Below the pieces are notes generated by a model. It was given only the letters and a program-made list of their open reading frames with translations, had not been told where the DNA came from and did not search any database. From an uncultured Campylobacter sp. (GTDB taxonomy: Bacteria; Campylobacterota; Campylobacteria; Campylobacterales; Campylobacteraceae): 64,000 nucleotides of DNA. The translations under genes were made by a program, and so were the position numbers. Where the stretch lies: positions 39,830 to 103,829 of the forward strand of contig CAKVAF010000004.1 in assembly GCA_934718785.1 (NCBI GenBank). Direction: 5' to 3'. This document shows positions 14,692 to 23,722 of this stretch, in pieces (within the stretch, counting starts at the first letter, position 1; each line of letters opens with the position of its first letter).

Positions 14692-16886
14692 TTTGCCAAC
14701 TTTCCTAAAATAGCGTTAAAAGTGGCGCTTTCTCGCATGATTTTATTTGCTTTTTCATCATCGAATTTATAATAGCCGCCTAGATCTACGCTGCGCCCTT
14801 GCTGGCTTAAAAACTCTTTCATAATCTCATCTTCTTTGCTACTAAGCTCAATTGCGATGTCTTTGAAATTTGCTTGAAGCTCCTTTTCATTGCCTTGTCT
14901 GGCAAGCTCGTTTGCCCAAAAGCTAGCTAGATAGTAATGGCTCGTGCGATTATCTGCTTCGCCCACTTTGCGCGATGGGACTTTGTGCTTTTCAAGCCAA
15001 GTGGCTATGGCTTCATCAAGGCATTCAGCAAGCACTTTTGCGCGGTAGGATTCATTTTTCTTAGCGTAAAACTCAAGTGCGCCTTGCAGGGCTAAAAACT
15101 CGCCCAAACTATCCCAGCGCAAGTGATTTTCTTCGATGAGCTGAGTCACTTGCTTAGGAGCGGACCCGCCAGCTCCTGTTTCAAACATCGCCCCGCCATT
15201 TAGCATAGGCACTATAGAGAGCATTTTTGCGCTCGTGCCAAGCTCTAAAATAGGAAATAAATCTGTCAAATAATCTCTTAAAACATTGCCTGTAATGCTG
15301 ATGGCATCTTTTCCTGCGCGTATAAGCCCAAGGCTTTTTAAGCAGGCTTTTTTATAATCTAGTATTTCAATATTTGCATTTTTTTGTGCGAGCCGCTCTT
15401 TGACTAAATTTATCATTATTTTATCACTTGCTCTGTTGCTATCTAGCCAGAAAATAGCCTGCGCACCACTTTCCTTAGCCCTTTGAATGCCTAAATCAAT
15501 CCAGTTTAAAACCGCGTCAAATTTAGCCTCACACGCTCTAAAAATATCGCCTTTTTCTACGTTTTGTTCGAGTAAAACTTCGCCTTTTTCATCCACAATC
15601 TCAAATTTACCTGCTTCTTTTGCGATGAAAGTTTTATCGTGCGAGCCATATTCTTGGGCTTTTTTTGCCATTAGCCCTATGTTTGAAACGCTTCCAAGCG
15701 TGCTAGGATCAAGCGCGCCGTTTTTGTGTAAATCTTCAAGCACGGCTTCATAAATGCTGGCATAAGTTTTATCAGGAATGAGCGCGTTTGTATCTTTTAA
15801 ATCACCTTTTTTATCCCACAGCTTCGCGCCATTTTTAAGCATAGCAGGCATTGAAGCATCGACAATCACATCACTTGGCACATTTAAATTACTGATACCC
15901 TTAGCGCTATCAAGCATAGAAAGGGGTGCGGATGTGGCTAGAATTTCATTCATTTTAGCTAAAATTTTATCTTTTTGGCTTGAGTTTTGAATTTTTATCA
16001 AAAGCTCGCTTACGCCGTTGTTTGCATTGATATTAAGCCTTGCAAATTCATCTTTAAATTCAGCGAAAAGCTCTTTAAAATAAATCTTTACGCAGTGTCC
16101 AAAAATCACTGGATCGCTTACTTTCATCATCGTGGCTTTTAAATGAAGCGATAAAAGCAAATCCTGCTCTTTACAAATTTTAATTTGCTCTTCATAAAAG
16201 GTGTCTAAAGCCTTTGCGCTCATAAAAGAACAATCCAAAATTTCGTTTTTTTCTAAGTTTAAATCATCTTTAAGAATGATTTGCTCGCCATTTGCGCCTT
16301 TAAAGACAATGCGCGCTTTGCAAGAATTTTGCACTAAAACTGCCTTTTCATTAGCGTAAAAATCGCCCGTACTCATAGAGCTTACGCGTGTTTTAGAATT
16401 TTTATCAAAAGGCGTGATTTTGTAAGGATTAGTTTTAGCATATTGCTTCACAGCTGCGCTACAACGACGATCTGAGTTTCCTTGTCTAAGCACAGGATTT
16501 ACCGCTGAGCCTAGAATTTTTTGATATTTTTTTAAAATTTCTTGTTCTTTTTCATTTTGTGGCACGTCAGGATAATTAGGTAGCGCATAATTCTTGCTTT
16601 GAAGCTCTTTTATACAAGCTTTAAGCTGGGGAATGGAAGCTGAAATATTAGGTGTTTTAATGAGCACACAACTTGGCTCATTCACAAGCTTGCTCAAACT
16701 TTGTAAATCATCATTGATGCGTTGTTCTGCTTTTAAAAACTCGCCAAAGCTAGCGATAATGCGCCCTGCAAGGCTGATATCAGCTGTTTTTACACGGATA
16801 TTTGCCTGCTTTAAAAAGGCTTTGACTATGGGTAAAAAAGAGTAAGTCGCTAAGGCTGGGCTTTCATCTGTGAGTGTGTAAGTCAT
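14688..16886 (-). CDS. icd: Isocitrate dehydrogenase, monomeric NADP type
   Basis: Icd oxidises isocitrate to 2-oxoglutarate with NADP and feeds OorDABC, encoded directly downstream. The large single-chain form (about 732 residues) is recognised by segments such as TDESPALATYSFLPIV at the start, SNRRCSAAV-type QGNSDRRCSAAVKQYA near 137, and GGAMFETGAGGSAPKHV-like GGAMFETGAGGSAPKQV. Three ATG codons stand in a row (16892, 16889, 16886). An AAGGA site abuts the first, so the third has the best spacing and is chosen here; the start could be up to six bases earlier. It heads the icd-mdh-oorDABC operon. Confidence 0.95.
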   Translation of the reverse strand: MTYTLTDESPALATYSFLPIVKAFLKQANIRVKTADISLAGRIIASFGEFLKAEQRINDDLQSLSKLVNEPSCVLIKTPNISASIPQLKACIKELQSKNYALPNYPDVPQNEKEQEILKKYQKILGSAVNPVLRQGNSDRRCSAAVKQYAKTNPYKITPFDKNSKTRVSSMSTGDFYANEKAVLVQNSCKARIVFKGANGEQIILKDDLNLEKNEILDCSFMSAKALDTFYEEQIKICKEQDLLLSLHLKATMMKVSDPVIFGHCVKIYFKELFAEFKDEFARLNINANNGVSELLIKIQNSSQKDKILAKMNEILATSAPLSMLDSAKGISNLNVPSDVIVDASMPAMLKNGAKLWDKKGDLKDTNALIPDKTYASIYEAVLEDLHKNGALDPSTLGSVSNIGLMAKKAQEYGSHDKTFIAKEAGKFEIVDEKGEVLLEQNVEKGDIFRACEAKFDAVLNWIDLGIQRAKESGAQAIFWLDSNRASDKIMINLVKERLAQKNANIEILDYKKACLKSLGLIRAGKDAISITGNVLRDYLTDLFPILELGTSAKMLSIVPMLNGGAMFETGAGGSAPKQVTQLIEENHLRWDSLGEFLALQGALEFYAKKNESYRAKVLAECLDEAIATWLEKHKVPSRKVGEADNRTSHYYLASFWANELARQGNEKELQANFKDIAIELSSKEDEIMKEFLSQQGRSVDLGGYYKFDDEKANKIMRESATFNAILGKLAK

Positions 16887-16908
16887 CATCATCCTTAATT
16901 TTTAACTA

Positions 16909-16914
16909 ATTATA
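16909..16914 (-). promoter_or_regulatory. -10 box of the icd-mdh-oorDABC operon
   Basis: TATAAT on the minus strand, 22 bases ahead of the first icd ATG, preceded by TTTTTGTG. The six genes downstream overlap one another, so this is the most likely single promoter for the set. No regulator site was recognised. Confidence 0.5.
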
Positions 16915-17065
16915 CACAAAAAGCTTAACTTTTGAGAATACTTTTGCATTTTATGCCTGAAAATTTAAATTTTAAGCACTTTTTAAGCTTAAATGCCATT
17001 GAGCTTTGCCTAAAAAGTGTTGATTTAAAAAGTTATATAAAATTTTCAATGAAATTTCACTTTGT

Positions 17066-19600
17066 TTAATTAAACAAATTTGCTGGCAAATCAATAATAT
17101 TTTTGATTAAATTAAAGGGCAGCTTCAAGGTCTCTTTGGCGATATTGGTGTGGAATTTTGGCTCGCTGATTTTGCCATCTACTTGAATTTGTGTGGAAAT
17201 GACTCTTTCTTTGCCTAAAATCACTTGATTTAAAATAGGGATATTTGCGATGATATCGGTTGCACTTTTAAGCGTGCGCAGCTCAAGCTCTAAATTTAGG
17301 CTATCATTTGCTAAATTTACATTGCCAAGTCCTAATATATCGACACTATCGCCGTGCAGGGTGAGCGCTTCTATATTGATGATTTTATTTTTTTTGTTAA
17401 AAATCACCGCGCCTTGCTTGATATTTAAGCCCTTTTCGTTGAAAGTAGGAGACTTAAACATTAAAAGACTTGGGATAGTATCGATAAAAGAGATGAATTG
17501 ATTGTGAAATTTCAAGTCCTTAAAAAAGGTATTTTCAATGATGATTTGCCCGCTAAACTCATCCGTGCTTTTGCCATTTAAACTCAGGCTAAAATATCCA
17601 TTAACCACGGCTTCTTTGCCAAAAAATTCATTAATATTTCTATCATTTACATTGTAAATATTTAAAGAAAGCGCGCCAGTATTTTTAATGAGTTCAAATT
17701 TAGTTTTCAAACGCGCTGCCTTTGCCTGCATGTTTTTACCCTCTAAAGTAGCATTAAGCTCGTCAAATTTCAAACTTTTATTCATATCTTTTAAAAAAAT
17801 ACCTGAATTTGTGGCTTTGACATTGAATTTCAAATCTGCTAAATCCAAATCTTTGCTCGAGTTTAAATCCTTTAAAACATAGCTTAAATTCTTTACATTC
17901 ACATTGTAAGTGTTATTATTTTGCGTGATATTGATAAACTCACTTTTGGTCTTTAAGCTTAAATTATTTTTAAATTTCACTAAGGTAAAATCATCATTTT
18001 GATAAGGTGTGTCATCGTTTTTGATAAAATCACTTTCAAAAAAAGCATTTTCAACGCTTAAATTAAAGTCCTTTAAATCCTTGCTTGAATAAGAAAAACT
18101 GCTCGCACTTTTGAGTTTTAATTTTTGCAAAAGATCTGAGCTTGGCACAAACAAATCAAGCCTAGCACTTTGCACGCTAAAGCCTTGAGAAAGATTGAGT
18201 AAGAGCTGATATTTTTTGATATTGATTAAAAAATTATTGGTGTAATCTATGCTAAGTTCGAGTGCTTCTTCATTTAAGTTTAAAATATCTTTTATATTCA
18301 CATTGAAATTTCGCGCGCTTAAAGCGCCATTTTTTTTCTCTAAATCAAGCGCTCCATTAAGCACGAAGCTTAATTCATCATTTCTTAGGCTCACATTTTC
18401 AAAGTCAAGCTTTTTATCATTTAAGATGAGTTTGCCACTTTGAGCGTTAAGCTGGGCTAAGTTTAAAAGTGCATTTTTAAGCTCAAGCTCGCCTGTGTAG
18501 GTGTTTGGGATATCTTTGGCAAAAGGCATTTTAAAATTTAAATTCGCACTAAAACTGCCTGAGCTTTGCAAAATGCCAAGATTGATTTTATAATTTTTTA
18601 AAATTTCTGCCAAGTCTTGTGTGAGCATTAAATTAGGCGATTTTATTTCAAGTAAAACCCCGCATTTTTTAGGATTTAAAAGATTATAAAATTTCACTTT
18701 ACTTTGGCTTAAATCAGCTTTTTCAAAGCTTAAATTATCACTTGTAAGCTCAAGCTCGCCTTTGTTTAAAGCGATATTTACGAGACTTGTTTTAATAGGG
18801 GTTGCATTTTTAGCCAAAAAGACATTCACATCCTTTGCAATGCCCTTGCCATCAAGGCTTTTAAAAGAAATTTCATTGTTTTTAAGCTCTACTTCGCCTT
18901 TGATAAAATCAAGCGCGTAATTTGCCTTTATCTTTTGTGCCAACCATTCATTAAGCTTGGCGTTTAAGCCTTTGTCTGTGACTAGATTTTTAAGGCTATC
19001 GTAAAGATTTTTTGTCTCGCTGATGATGATATTTTCAAGGCTGAATTTCAAGCTTTGATTTTGAAAACTTGCGTTAAAATCAAGCTTAGCGCTTTGATTA
19101 TAAGCCCTGCCTAAAAAGGTGTAAGTGTCGTTTTTAGTGTTGATATTTATAGCGCCTTCAAGGCTTGTGTTGTAATCTTTTAGCAGGATATTTTTGATAT
19201 TTGCAAGGATATTTTTATCTTCTTTTCTTAAATCAAGTCTTAGAGAAATTTTATCATTATCGACTAAAAATTCGTTGTTTTTAAACAAAATTCGCGCGTT
19301 TTGATTTTTAAAATGAAAATTTTTTATATCGATTTCTTCAAAGAAATTATAAGCAAATTCTATCTTCTGCACGATGTCTAAAAGCTCGGCTGAGCTTAGG
19401 GTTACATTTTCGTCATTTTGATGAATAATGCTTATTTTTTGTGCTTTTACAATGAGTTTTTTATCTAATTTTATGTATAATTGCTCTAAAGTAAAAAGGC
19501 GCGAGTTTAAACTCTCAATACTAAAGCCCATTTTAAGCACGACAAAAAGGATAAAAAAGATGACGAAAACAAAGCCAAGATATATGAATGTTTTTTTCAT
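17066..19600 (-). CDS. AsmA/YhdP-like inner-membrane protein with large periplasmic domain
   Basis: An 844-residue protein with one N-terminal membrane anchor (about residues 5-25, TFIYLGFVFVIFFILFVVL) and a very long periplasmic part made of repeating beta-strand pattern with many NLSFEN/LDLEKK-type segments. The C-terminal NEKGLNIKQGAVIFNKKNKIINIEALTLHGDSVDILGLGNVNL followed by LELELRTLKSATDIIANIP is the conserved end of the AsmA_2/DUF3971 group. Such proteins are bridge-like lipid carriers between inner and outer membrane. The equivalent in C. jejuni (Cj0530) is likewise next to icd. Its first 41 bases overlap the start of mltG on the other strand. Function is inferred from the fold class. 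Confidence 0.78.
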   Translation of the reverse strand: MKKTFIYLGFVFVIFFILFVVLKMGFSIESLNSRLFTLEQLYIKLDKKLIVKAQKISIIHQNDENVTLSSAELLDIVQKIEFAYNFFEEIDIKNFHFKNQNARILFKNNEFLVDNDKISLRLDLRKEDKNILANIKNILLKDYNTSLEGAININTKNDTYTFLGRAYNQSAKLDFNASFQNQSLKFSLENIIISETKNLYDSLKNLVTDKGLNAKLNEWLAQKIKANYALDFIKGEVELKNNEISFKSLDGKGIAKDVNVFLAKNATPIKTSLVNIALNKGELELTSDNLSFEKADLSQSKVKFYNLLNPKKCGVLLEIKSPNLMLTQDLAEILKNYKINLGILQSSGSFSANLNFKMPFAKDIPNTYTGELELKNALLNLAQLNAQSGKLILNDKKLDFENVSLRNDELSFVLNGALDLEKKNGALSARNFNVNIKDILNLNEEALELSIDYTNNFLINIKKYQLLLNLSQGFSVQSARLDLFVPSSDLLQKLKLKSASSFSYSSKDLKDFNLSVENAFFESDFIKNDDTPYQNDDFTLVKFKNNLSLKTKSEFINITQNNNTYNVNVKNLSYVLKDLNSSKDLDLADLKFNVKATNSGIFLKDMNKSLKFDELNATLEGKNMQAKAARLKTKFELIKNTGALSLNIYNVNDRNINEFFGKEAVVNGYFSLSLNGKSTDEFSGQIIIENTFFKDLKFHNQFISFIDTIPSLLMFKSPTFNEKGLNIKQGAVIFNKKNKIINIEALTLHGDSVDILGLGNVNLANDSLNLELELRTLKSATDIIANIPILNQVILGKERVISTQIQVDGKISEPKFHTNIAKETLKLPFNLIKNIIDLPANLFN

Positions 19601-20552
19601 GCTGGTCCAAATTTTTTTAATTTTTGCTATTGCTTTTTTTTATTATCTCTCGCAGCCTTTTAAGACGCAATCTGTTGTTTTTGTGCCACAAGGAAGTTTG
19701 AGTAAAATTATAGCAAATTTTAACAATAAAAATTTACAAATGAGCAAAATCGATGAAATCACCTTAAGACTTTTAGGCTCAGTGCAAGCGGGCTGGATAG
19801 ATGTCGGCGGTAAGGACTTTAAAGGCAGTTTGACGCGGGGTGATTTTCTAAAAAAGCTCACCACAGCAAAAGCTGCTCTAATCAGCCTTACGCTTATACC
19901 GGGCGAGACGACGGCTATATTTTTAAAGCAAGCGACAAAGGATTTAAATTTAGACGAAAACAAGCTTTTTAACGAATATGAAAGGCAAGCGCTTTATTCT
20001 GAGGGCATGCTGCTGCCTGAAACTTATAAATTGCCAAAGGGTATCAGCGAAAGCTATCTCATCTCTTTACTTTTAGAGCACGCGCAAAATACTTTTAAAC
20101 AGCTTTCGATGAAGATTTTTGGAACTTATAATGAAAAAAAATGGTATGAAATCATCATCGCCGCTTCAGTCGTGCAAAAAGAAGCTGCAAACAATGATGA
20201 AATGCAAGTTGTCGCAAGTGTGATTTACAACCGCTTGCGTAAATCAATGAAGCTTCAAATGGATGGCACGCTTAATTATGGGCTATATAGCCACACTAAA
20301 ATCACGCCTGAGCGCATAAGAAACGATGAAAGCCCTTATAATACCTATAAATTCGCAGGACTACCTAAAAATGCGGTGTGTAATGTCTCTTTAGCCGCCA
20401 TTCAAGCTGTGATTAAAGAAAAAAGATATATTGAAACTTATAATAAAGGCTCGAGTGATTATTTATATTTTATGCGCGATAAAAAAACAGGACTTCATAT
20501 CTTTACGACAAACATTAACGATCACAACAAAGCCGTCGCCGCACAAAGATAA
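19560..20552 (+). CDS. mltG: Endolytic peptidoglycan transglycosylase MltG
   Basis: MltG cleaves nascent glycan strands in the periplasm and limits their length. The 330-residue protein has a membrane anchor at about 9-30 (MNVFFMLVQIFLIFAIAFFYYL), a LysM-like region, and the YceG catalytic domain with glutamate E208 in VVQKEAANNDEMQVVASVIYNR and the downstream LQMDGTLNYGL. The ATG at 19560 has AAGGA eight bases ahead; an open frame runs further upstream inside the opposite gene but has no such site. The first 41 bases are shared with the AsmA-like gene head to head. The promoter must therefore lie within that gene. Confidence 0.9.
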   Translation: MTKTKPRYMNVFFMLVQIFLIFAIAFFYYLSQPFKTQSVVFVPQGSLSKIIANFNNKNLQMSKIDEITLRLLGSVQAGWIDVGGKDFKGSLTRGDFLKKLTTAKAALISLTLIPGETTAIFLKQATKDLNLDENKLFNEYERQALYSEGMLLPETYKLPKGISESYLISLLLEHAQNTFKQLSMKIFGTYNEKKWYEIIIAASVVQKEAANNDEMQVVASVIYNRLRKSMKLQMDGTLNYGLYSHTKITPERIRNDESPYNTYKFAGLPKNAVCNVSLAAIQAVIKEKRYIETYNKGSSDYLYFMRDKKTGLHIFTTNINDHNKAVAAQR

Positions 20553-20650
20553 AGAATAAAATTTTATAAATCAACCGAAGATAAAAAGAGCGATTTAAAA
20601 TCTAGCAAAAATAAAAAAATTAAAATAGAAATTTTAAAGATAAAAAAACA

Positions 20651-20690
20651 AAAGACTCTCAGCGCAGCTGCTCGAGTCTTTCTTTTTTTG
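20651..20690. terminator. Bidirectional terminator between mltG and fliY, including the fliY stop codon
   Basis: AAAGACTC (20651-20658) pairs with GAGTCTTT (20674-20681), with a further AGC/GCT inner pair, and is followed by CTTTTTTT. On the other strand the hairpin is followed by GTTTTTTT. The TGA stop of fliY (20661-20659) is in the hairpin. Confidence 0.65.
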
Positions 20691-21498
20691 TGCCAATTTC
20701 AGTGATTTGCACGCCAAAGTTTCCATCCACGATAACAACTTCGCCATAAGCTACTTTTTTATCGCCGATTAAAATTTCAAGCGGATCATTTGCCAGCTGA
20801 TTAAGCTCAACGACTGAGCCTATGTCCATTGTAAGAACATCTTTTAAGAGCATTTTTTTATTACCAATGCGAACGCGCACAGGCAGGCGCACATCCATAA
20901 TCAAATTGATATTTTTAAGCTCTTCAGCCACAGTGTTAAGCTTTTCTTTCATCTCTTCTTCGCTCAGCTCTACGCCATCTTCATCAAATTCTTTCTTAGC
21001 TAAAACGCCGTAAAGTTGCTTATCCATTACCAAAGAAATTTTTTCACTTAAATCTGCGACCTTAACATCGAAAATATAAATTTTGTAAAAGTCTTTAAGG
21101 TCTAAATTATCAGGCACAAAATCACAACTTTGAAGCTCAAAGTCCATTTTAGGAATGTCTTTTTGCGCTCCAAGCGTGGTTGAAAAAGTTGAGATGATAT
21201 TTAAAATGGCTTCTTTAGCAGCATCCATTTCATCACTACTTAAGTTTTCATTGCGTGAAATTTCTTCTTCGCCCATCATCCATTCGCCAATAGCACTCAT
21301 CAAAACGGCACTGGCTAAGACACCGAATTTTCCGCCACTTGTTACATTAAATCTTGCCACAACTAAAGGCGGTTTCATCGTTTCATTAGCGCTCACATCA
21401 AATTCTTGATACTCGCTAAAGCTAGCTTGCTTGCCGGTAAGTCCTTCTATCGTGCTGGCTGCTTCGTTGGTAAAAAATTTCAAAAACTCGTTGATCAT
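20659..21498 (-). CDS. fliY: Flagellar motor switch protein FliY
   Basis: FliY (279 residues) is the FliN-type switch protein of the flagellar C-ring. The C-terminal SpoA domain, about residues 195-275, has LMDVRLPVRVRIGNKKMLLKDVL and the ending GEVVIVDGNFGVQITEIG expected of FliN proteins. The N-terminal two thirds resemble a degenerate CheC/FliM-like middle domain (GKFGVLASAVLMSAIGEWMMG). It overlaps fliM by four bases and is the final gene of the flagellar operon, ending inside the terminator hairpin at 20651. Confidence 0.94.
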   Translation of the reverse strand: MINEFLKFFTNEAASTIEGLTGKQASFSEYQEFDVSANETMKPPLVVARFNVTSGGKFGVLASAVLMSAIGEWMMGEEEISRNENLSSDEMDAAKEAILNIISTFSTTLGAQKDIPKMDFELQSCDFVPDNLDLKDFYKIYIFDVKVADLSEKISLVMDKQLYGVLAKKEFDEDGVELSEEEMKEKLNTVAEELKNINLIMDVRLPVRVRIGNKKMLLKDVLTMDIGSVVELNQLANDPLEILIGDKKVAYGEVVIVDGNFGVQITEIGTKKERLEQLR

Positions 21499-22580
21499 AT
21501 GATTTCTTCCTCTTCTTCCTCGGTATTTTCACTTTCATCATAGACGCTAGCTTTAGCGCGACGCTCTTCTTCGTATTTTTCAAGGATTTTCTTGATCTCA
21601 TCTTTATCAGTGCGGATAAGCTCGATGATTTTGATCGATTTTCTAAAGCGATGAAGCCCGATTTCTGCCAAAAATACTTCTTTTTTATCAATGCTTACAA
21701 TAGCCTTATCATCAGCTTCTCGATCAAGACGCAAAATATCGCCTTGCTTGAGCTCTAAAAACTCATCGACGCTGATTAAGGTTTTACCTAAAATGGCTTC
21801 ATAGACGACTTCTGCGCGCCCGATTAAAGTTTTAAGCTCTTTGTTACGCGATTTTTTAGCTGAGGTTTCGCCCATCATAATGTCTCTATTTGCCAAACGG
21901 CTTAAAATACTTTCTAAATGCACCACAGGATAGCAGATATTGACCATACCGCTTGAATTACCGATGATAATCTCCATAACAACCATGATGACGATTTCAT
22001 TTTGAGCGACGATTTGAACGACATTTGGGCTTGATTCTTTAGCTTCAATGCTAGGATAAATTTCAGTCACCGTTGCCCAGCTTTCTTTAAGTCTTTGCAT
22101 GATGATACGCAAAATGCTATCAAGCAAATTAAGCTCAATATCCGTAAGCTCGCGCAAGGTCTCATAACTCTCGCCCTGACCGCCTAGTAATCTATCTATC
22201 ATAGGAAAAGCAATGCTTGGATTAATTTCAAGCACGCAGTTGCCATCTAAGGGCTTGATCGAAAAGACGTTAAAGCTCGTTGGACTAGGCAAACTCATCA
22301 AAAACTCGCCATAAGTCATTTGATCGACTGAGTGTAGCTTAATCTCTACGATACTTCTCATCATCGATGAAATTTGAGAAGCAAGATTTCTAGCTAGCTT
22401 GTCATGTATGCCTTTGATCGAGCGAAGTTGCTCTTTAGAAACTCTGTTTGGACGCTTAAAATCATATACAACGATATTGCGCTCGTCGCGATCGCTAGCG
22501 TGCGCATCGACATTTGAGTCGCTATCATCGACGACTTCAAGCAGGGCGTCAATTTCTTCTTGTGAGAGTATCTCAGCCAA
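21495..22580 (-). CDS. fliM: Flagellar motor switch protein FliM
   Basis: FliM (361 residues) is the C-ring subunit that binds phosphorylated CheY and sets rotation direction. The N-terminal CheY-binding peptide is LSQEEIDALLEVV (4-16). The middle domain follows from YDFKRPNRVSKEQLRSI, with LGGQGESYETLRELTDIE typical of the family, and a C-terminal SpoA domain is near 255-330 (LISVDEFLELKQGDILRLD). An acidic tail (ENTEEEEEEII) ends the protein. It overlaps fliA by eight bases and fliY by four. Confidence 0.96.
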   Translation of the reverse strand: MAEILSQEEIDALLEVVDDSDSNVDAHASDRDERNIVVYDFKRPNRVSKEQLRSIKGIHDKLARNLASQISSMMRSIVEIKLHSVDQMTYGEFLMSLPSPTSFNVFSIKPLDGNCVLEINPSIAFPMIDRLLGGQGESYETLRELTDIELNLLDSILRIIMQRLKESWATVTEIYPSIEAKESSPNVVQIVAQNEIVIMVVMEIIIGNSSGMVNICYPVVHLESILSRLANRDIMMGETSAKKSRNKELKTLIGRAEVVYEAILGKTLISVDEFLELKQGDILRLDREADDKAIVSIDKKEVFLAEIGLHRFRKSIKIIELIRTDKDEIKKILEKYEEERRAKASVYDESENTEEEEEEII

Positions 22581-23274
22581 GGCTCATCCTTTCTCTAAGT
22601 TTTTGCAAAAGCCTTTTATGAATTTGAGAAATTCGGCTTTCGCTGATGTTTAAAATTTCGCTGATTTCTTTAATGCTTAATTCTTCATAATAATAAAGCT
22701 GAATGATGAGCTGATCGCGCTCTTTAAAGCTTTCAAGCACATTTTGAATTTGCTCGATTAAATTTTGTTTTTCGATTTTTTCAAGCGTGTCCTCATCTTC
22801 ATACACCGCCACTTGCTCATCTAAAGGCATCACATAGCTAATAGCGTGGGCTAATCTTGCTTCATTGACCTTTTCTTCATCCAGTCCTAGCTTTTGCGCC
22901 AGATATTTATTGTCAGGTTCTTGCTCGTTTTCTTGAAAATACTCATCGATTAAATTATCCAGTTCTTTGATGATTTTTCTATTATTTCTGCTCATCACAT
23001 CAAGGCTTCTTAGATAATCAAGCATAGCCCCATTGACGCGCTTTTTCGCATAACCCCAAAAGCTTGCGTTTTGCTCTTTATCATAGCGGCGAGAAAGCTT
23101 AATCATTTCTTCAACGCCTGCTGAGATTAAATCCCCCACTTCCACACTTGCTGGCAAACGCTCTTTTAAGCGAAAGGCTAGGGCGCGCACAGCGGGCATA
23201 TAAGAAAGGACGAGATTGTCCTGCTCTTCTTTTATGGTGTCTGCGTAAGGATTAGGCTGCGCGTTTCTTAGCAT
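22573..23274 (-). CDS. fliA: RNA polymerase sigma-28 factor FliA
   Basis: FliA directs transcription of late flagellar genes such as the major flagellin. Region 2 is represented by LVLSYMPAVRALAFRLKERLPASVEVGDLISAGVEEMIKL-type sequence and YAKKRVNGAMLDYLRS; region 4 ends with LSIKEISEILNISESRISQIHKRLLQKLRE, the helix-turn-helix for the -35 element. I start at the ATG at 23274 (233 residues) because AAAGG lies seven bases before it; an in-frame ATG at 23298 adds eight residues but has only a weak site. It overlaps the upstream membrane protein gene by 23 bases. Confidence 0.94.
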   Translation of the reverse strand: MLRNAQPNPYADTIKEEQDNLVLSYMPAVRALAFRLKERLPASVEVGDLISAGVEEMIKLSRRYDKEQNASFWGYAKKRVNGAMLDYLRSLDVMSRNNRKIIKELDNLIDEYFQENEQEPDNKYLAQKLGLDEEKVNEARLAHAISYVMPLDEQVAVYEDEDTLEKIEKQNLIEQIQNVLESFKERDQLIIQLYYYEELSIKEISEILNISESRISQIHKRLLQKLRERMSLG

Positions 23275-23689
23275 TTCTACGCCTTTCTTTTGCGTCATTT
23301 TTCTTTAATTCTGCGCGCTCTTCATTAAGTTTATCGAGCAAATGTTCCATTTTCTTTTCTCTAATGGATAAATCATTGATGATAAGATTGCTTGTATCTT
23401 CGTATTTTGCTTTATTAAATATGCGTCCGCTGATTTTTTTCACATCGATAAAATACATAATGGATATATGAATGAGAACATAAAAAATAAAGGTAATTAA
23501 AAAGGTAAAAACAACAATATCCATCGCTTCTTCAATGCTTACAACACTAAAAGCAAGCCCAATAAAAAAGCCACATACAGTAAAAAACGCGACGAAATTA
23601 TCAGGTCTAGGACCTGTAACGACGATTTTTTTCTCTTCTTTTTTGTTTTTTGCTTCTTCTTGTTTTGTTTCTTGTTTGTCTTTTGCCAT
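23252..23689 (-). CDS. Membrane protein of the flagellar operon (Cj0062-like)
   Basis: A 145-residue protein with a lysine/glutamate-rich N-terminus (about 1-25), two membrane helices (about 30-50 and 54-78) and a charged, probably coiled-coil C-terminus from about 90 (IREKKMEHLLDKLNEERAEL). No domain is recognised. It lies between flhG and fliA on the same strand, 33 bases after flhG, and overlaps fliA. C. jejuni has a similar gene at the same position. Its position suggests a role linked to flagellar placement or expression, but nothing in the protein proves this. Confidence 0.7.
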   Translation of the reverse strand: MAKDKQETKQEEAKNKKEEKKIVVTGPRPDNFVAFFTVCGFFIGLAFSVVSIEEAMDIVVFTFLITFIFYVLIHISIMYFIDVKKISGRIFNKAKYEDTSNLIINDLSIREKKMEHLLDKLNEERAELKKNDAKERRRNAKKRAA

Positions 23690-23722
23690 TTTTTAACTCT
23701 TCAATCTTTGCTTATCACTGTT

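Noticed and set aside
23275..23298. Longer fliA start at 23298
   Set aside because: The downstream ATG has AAAGG at good spacing and the upstream one does not; kept only as an alternative.
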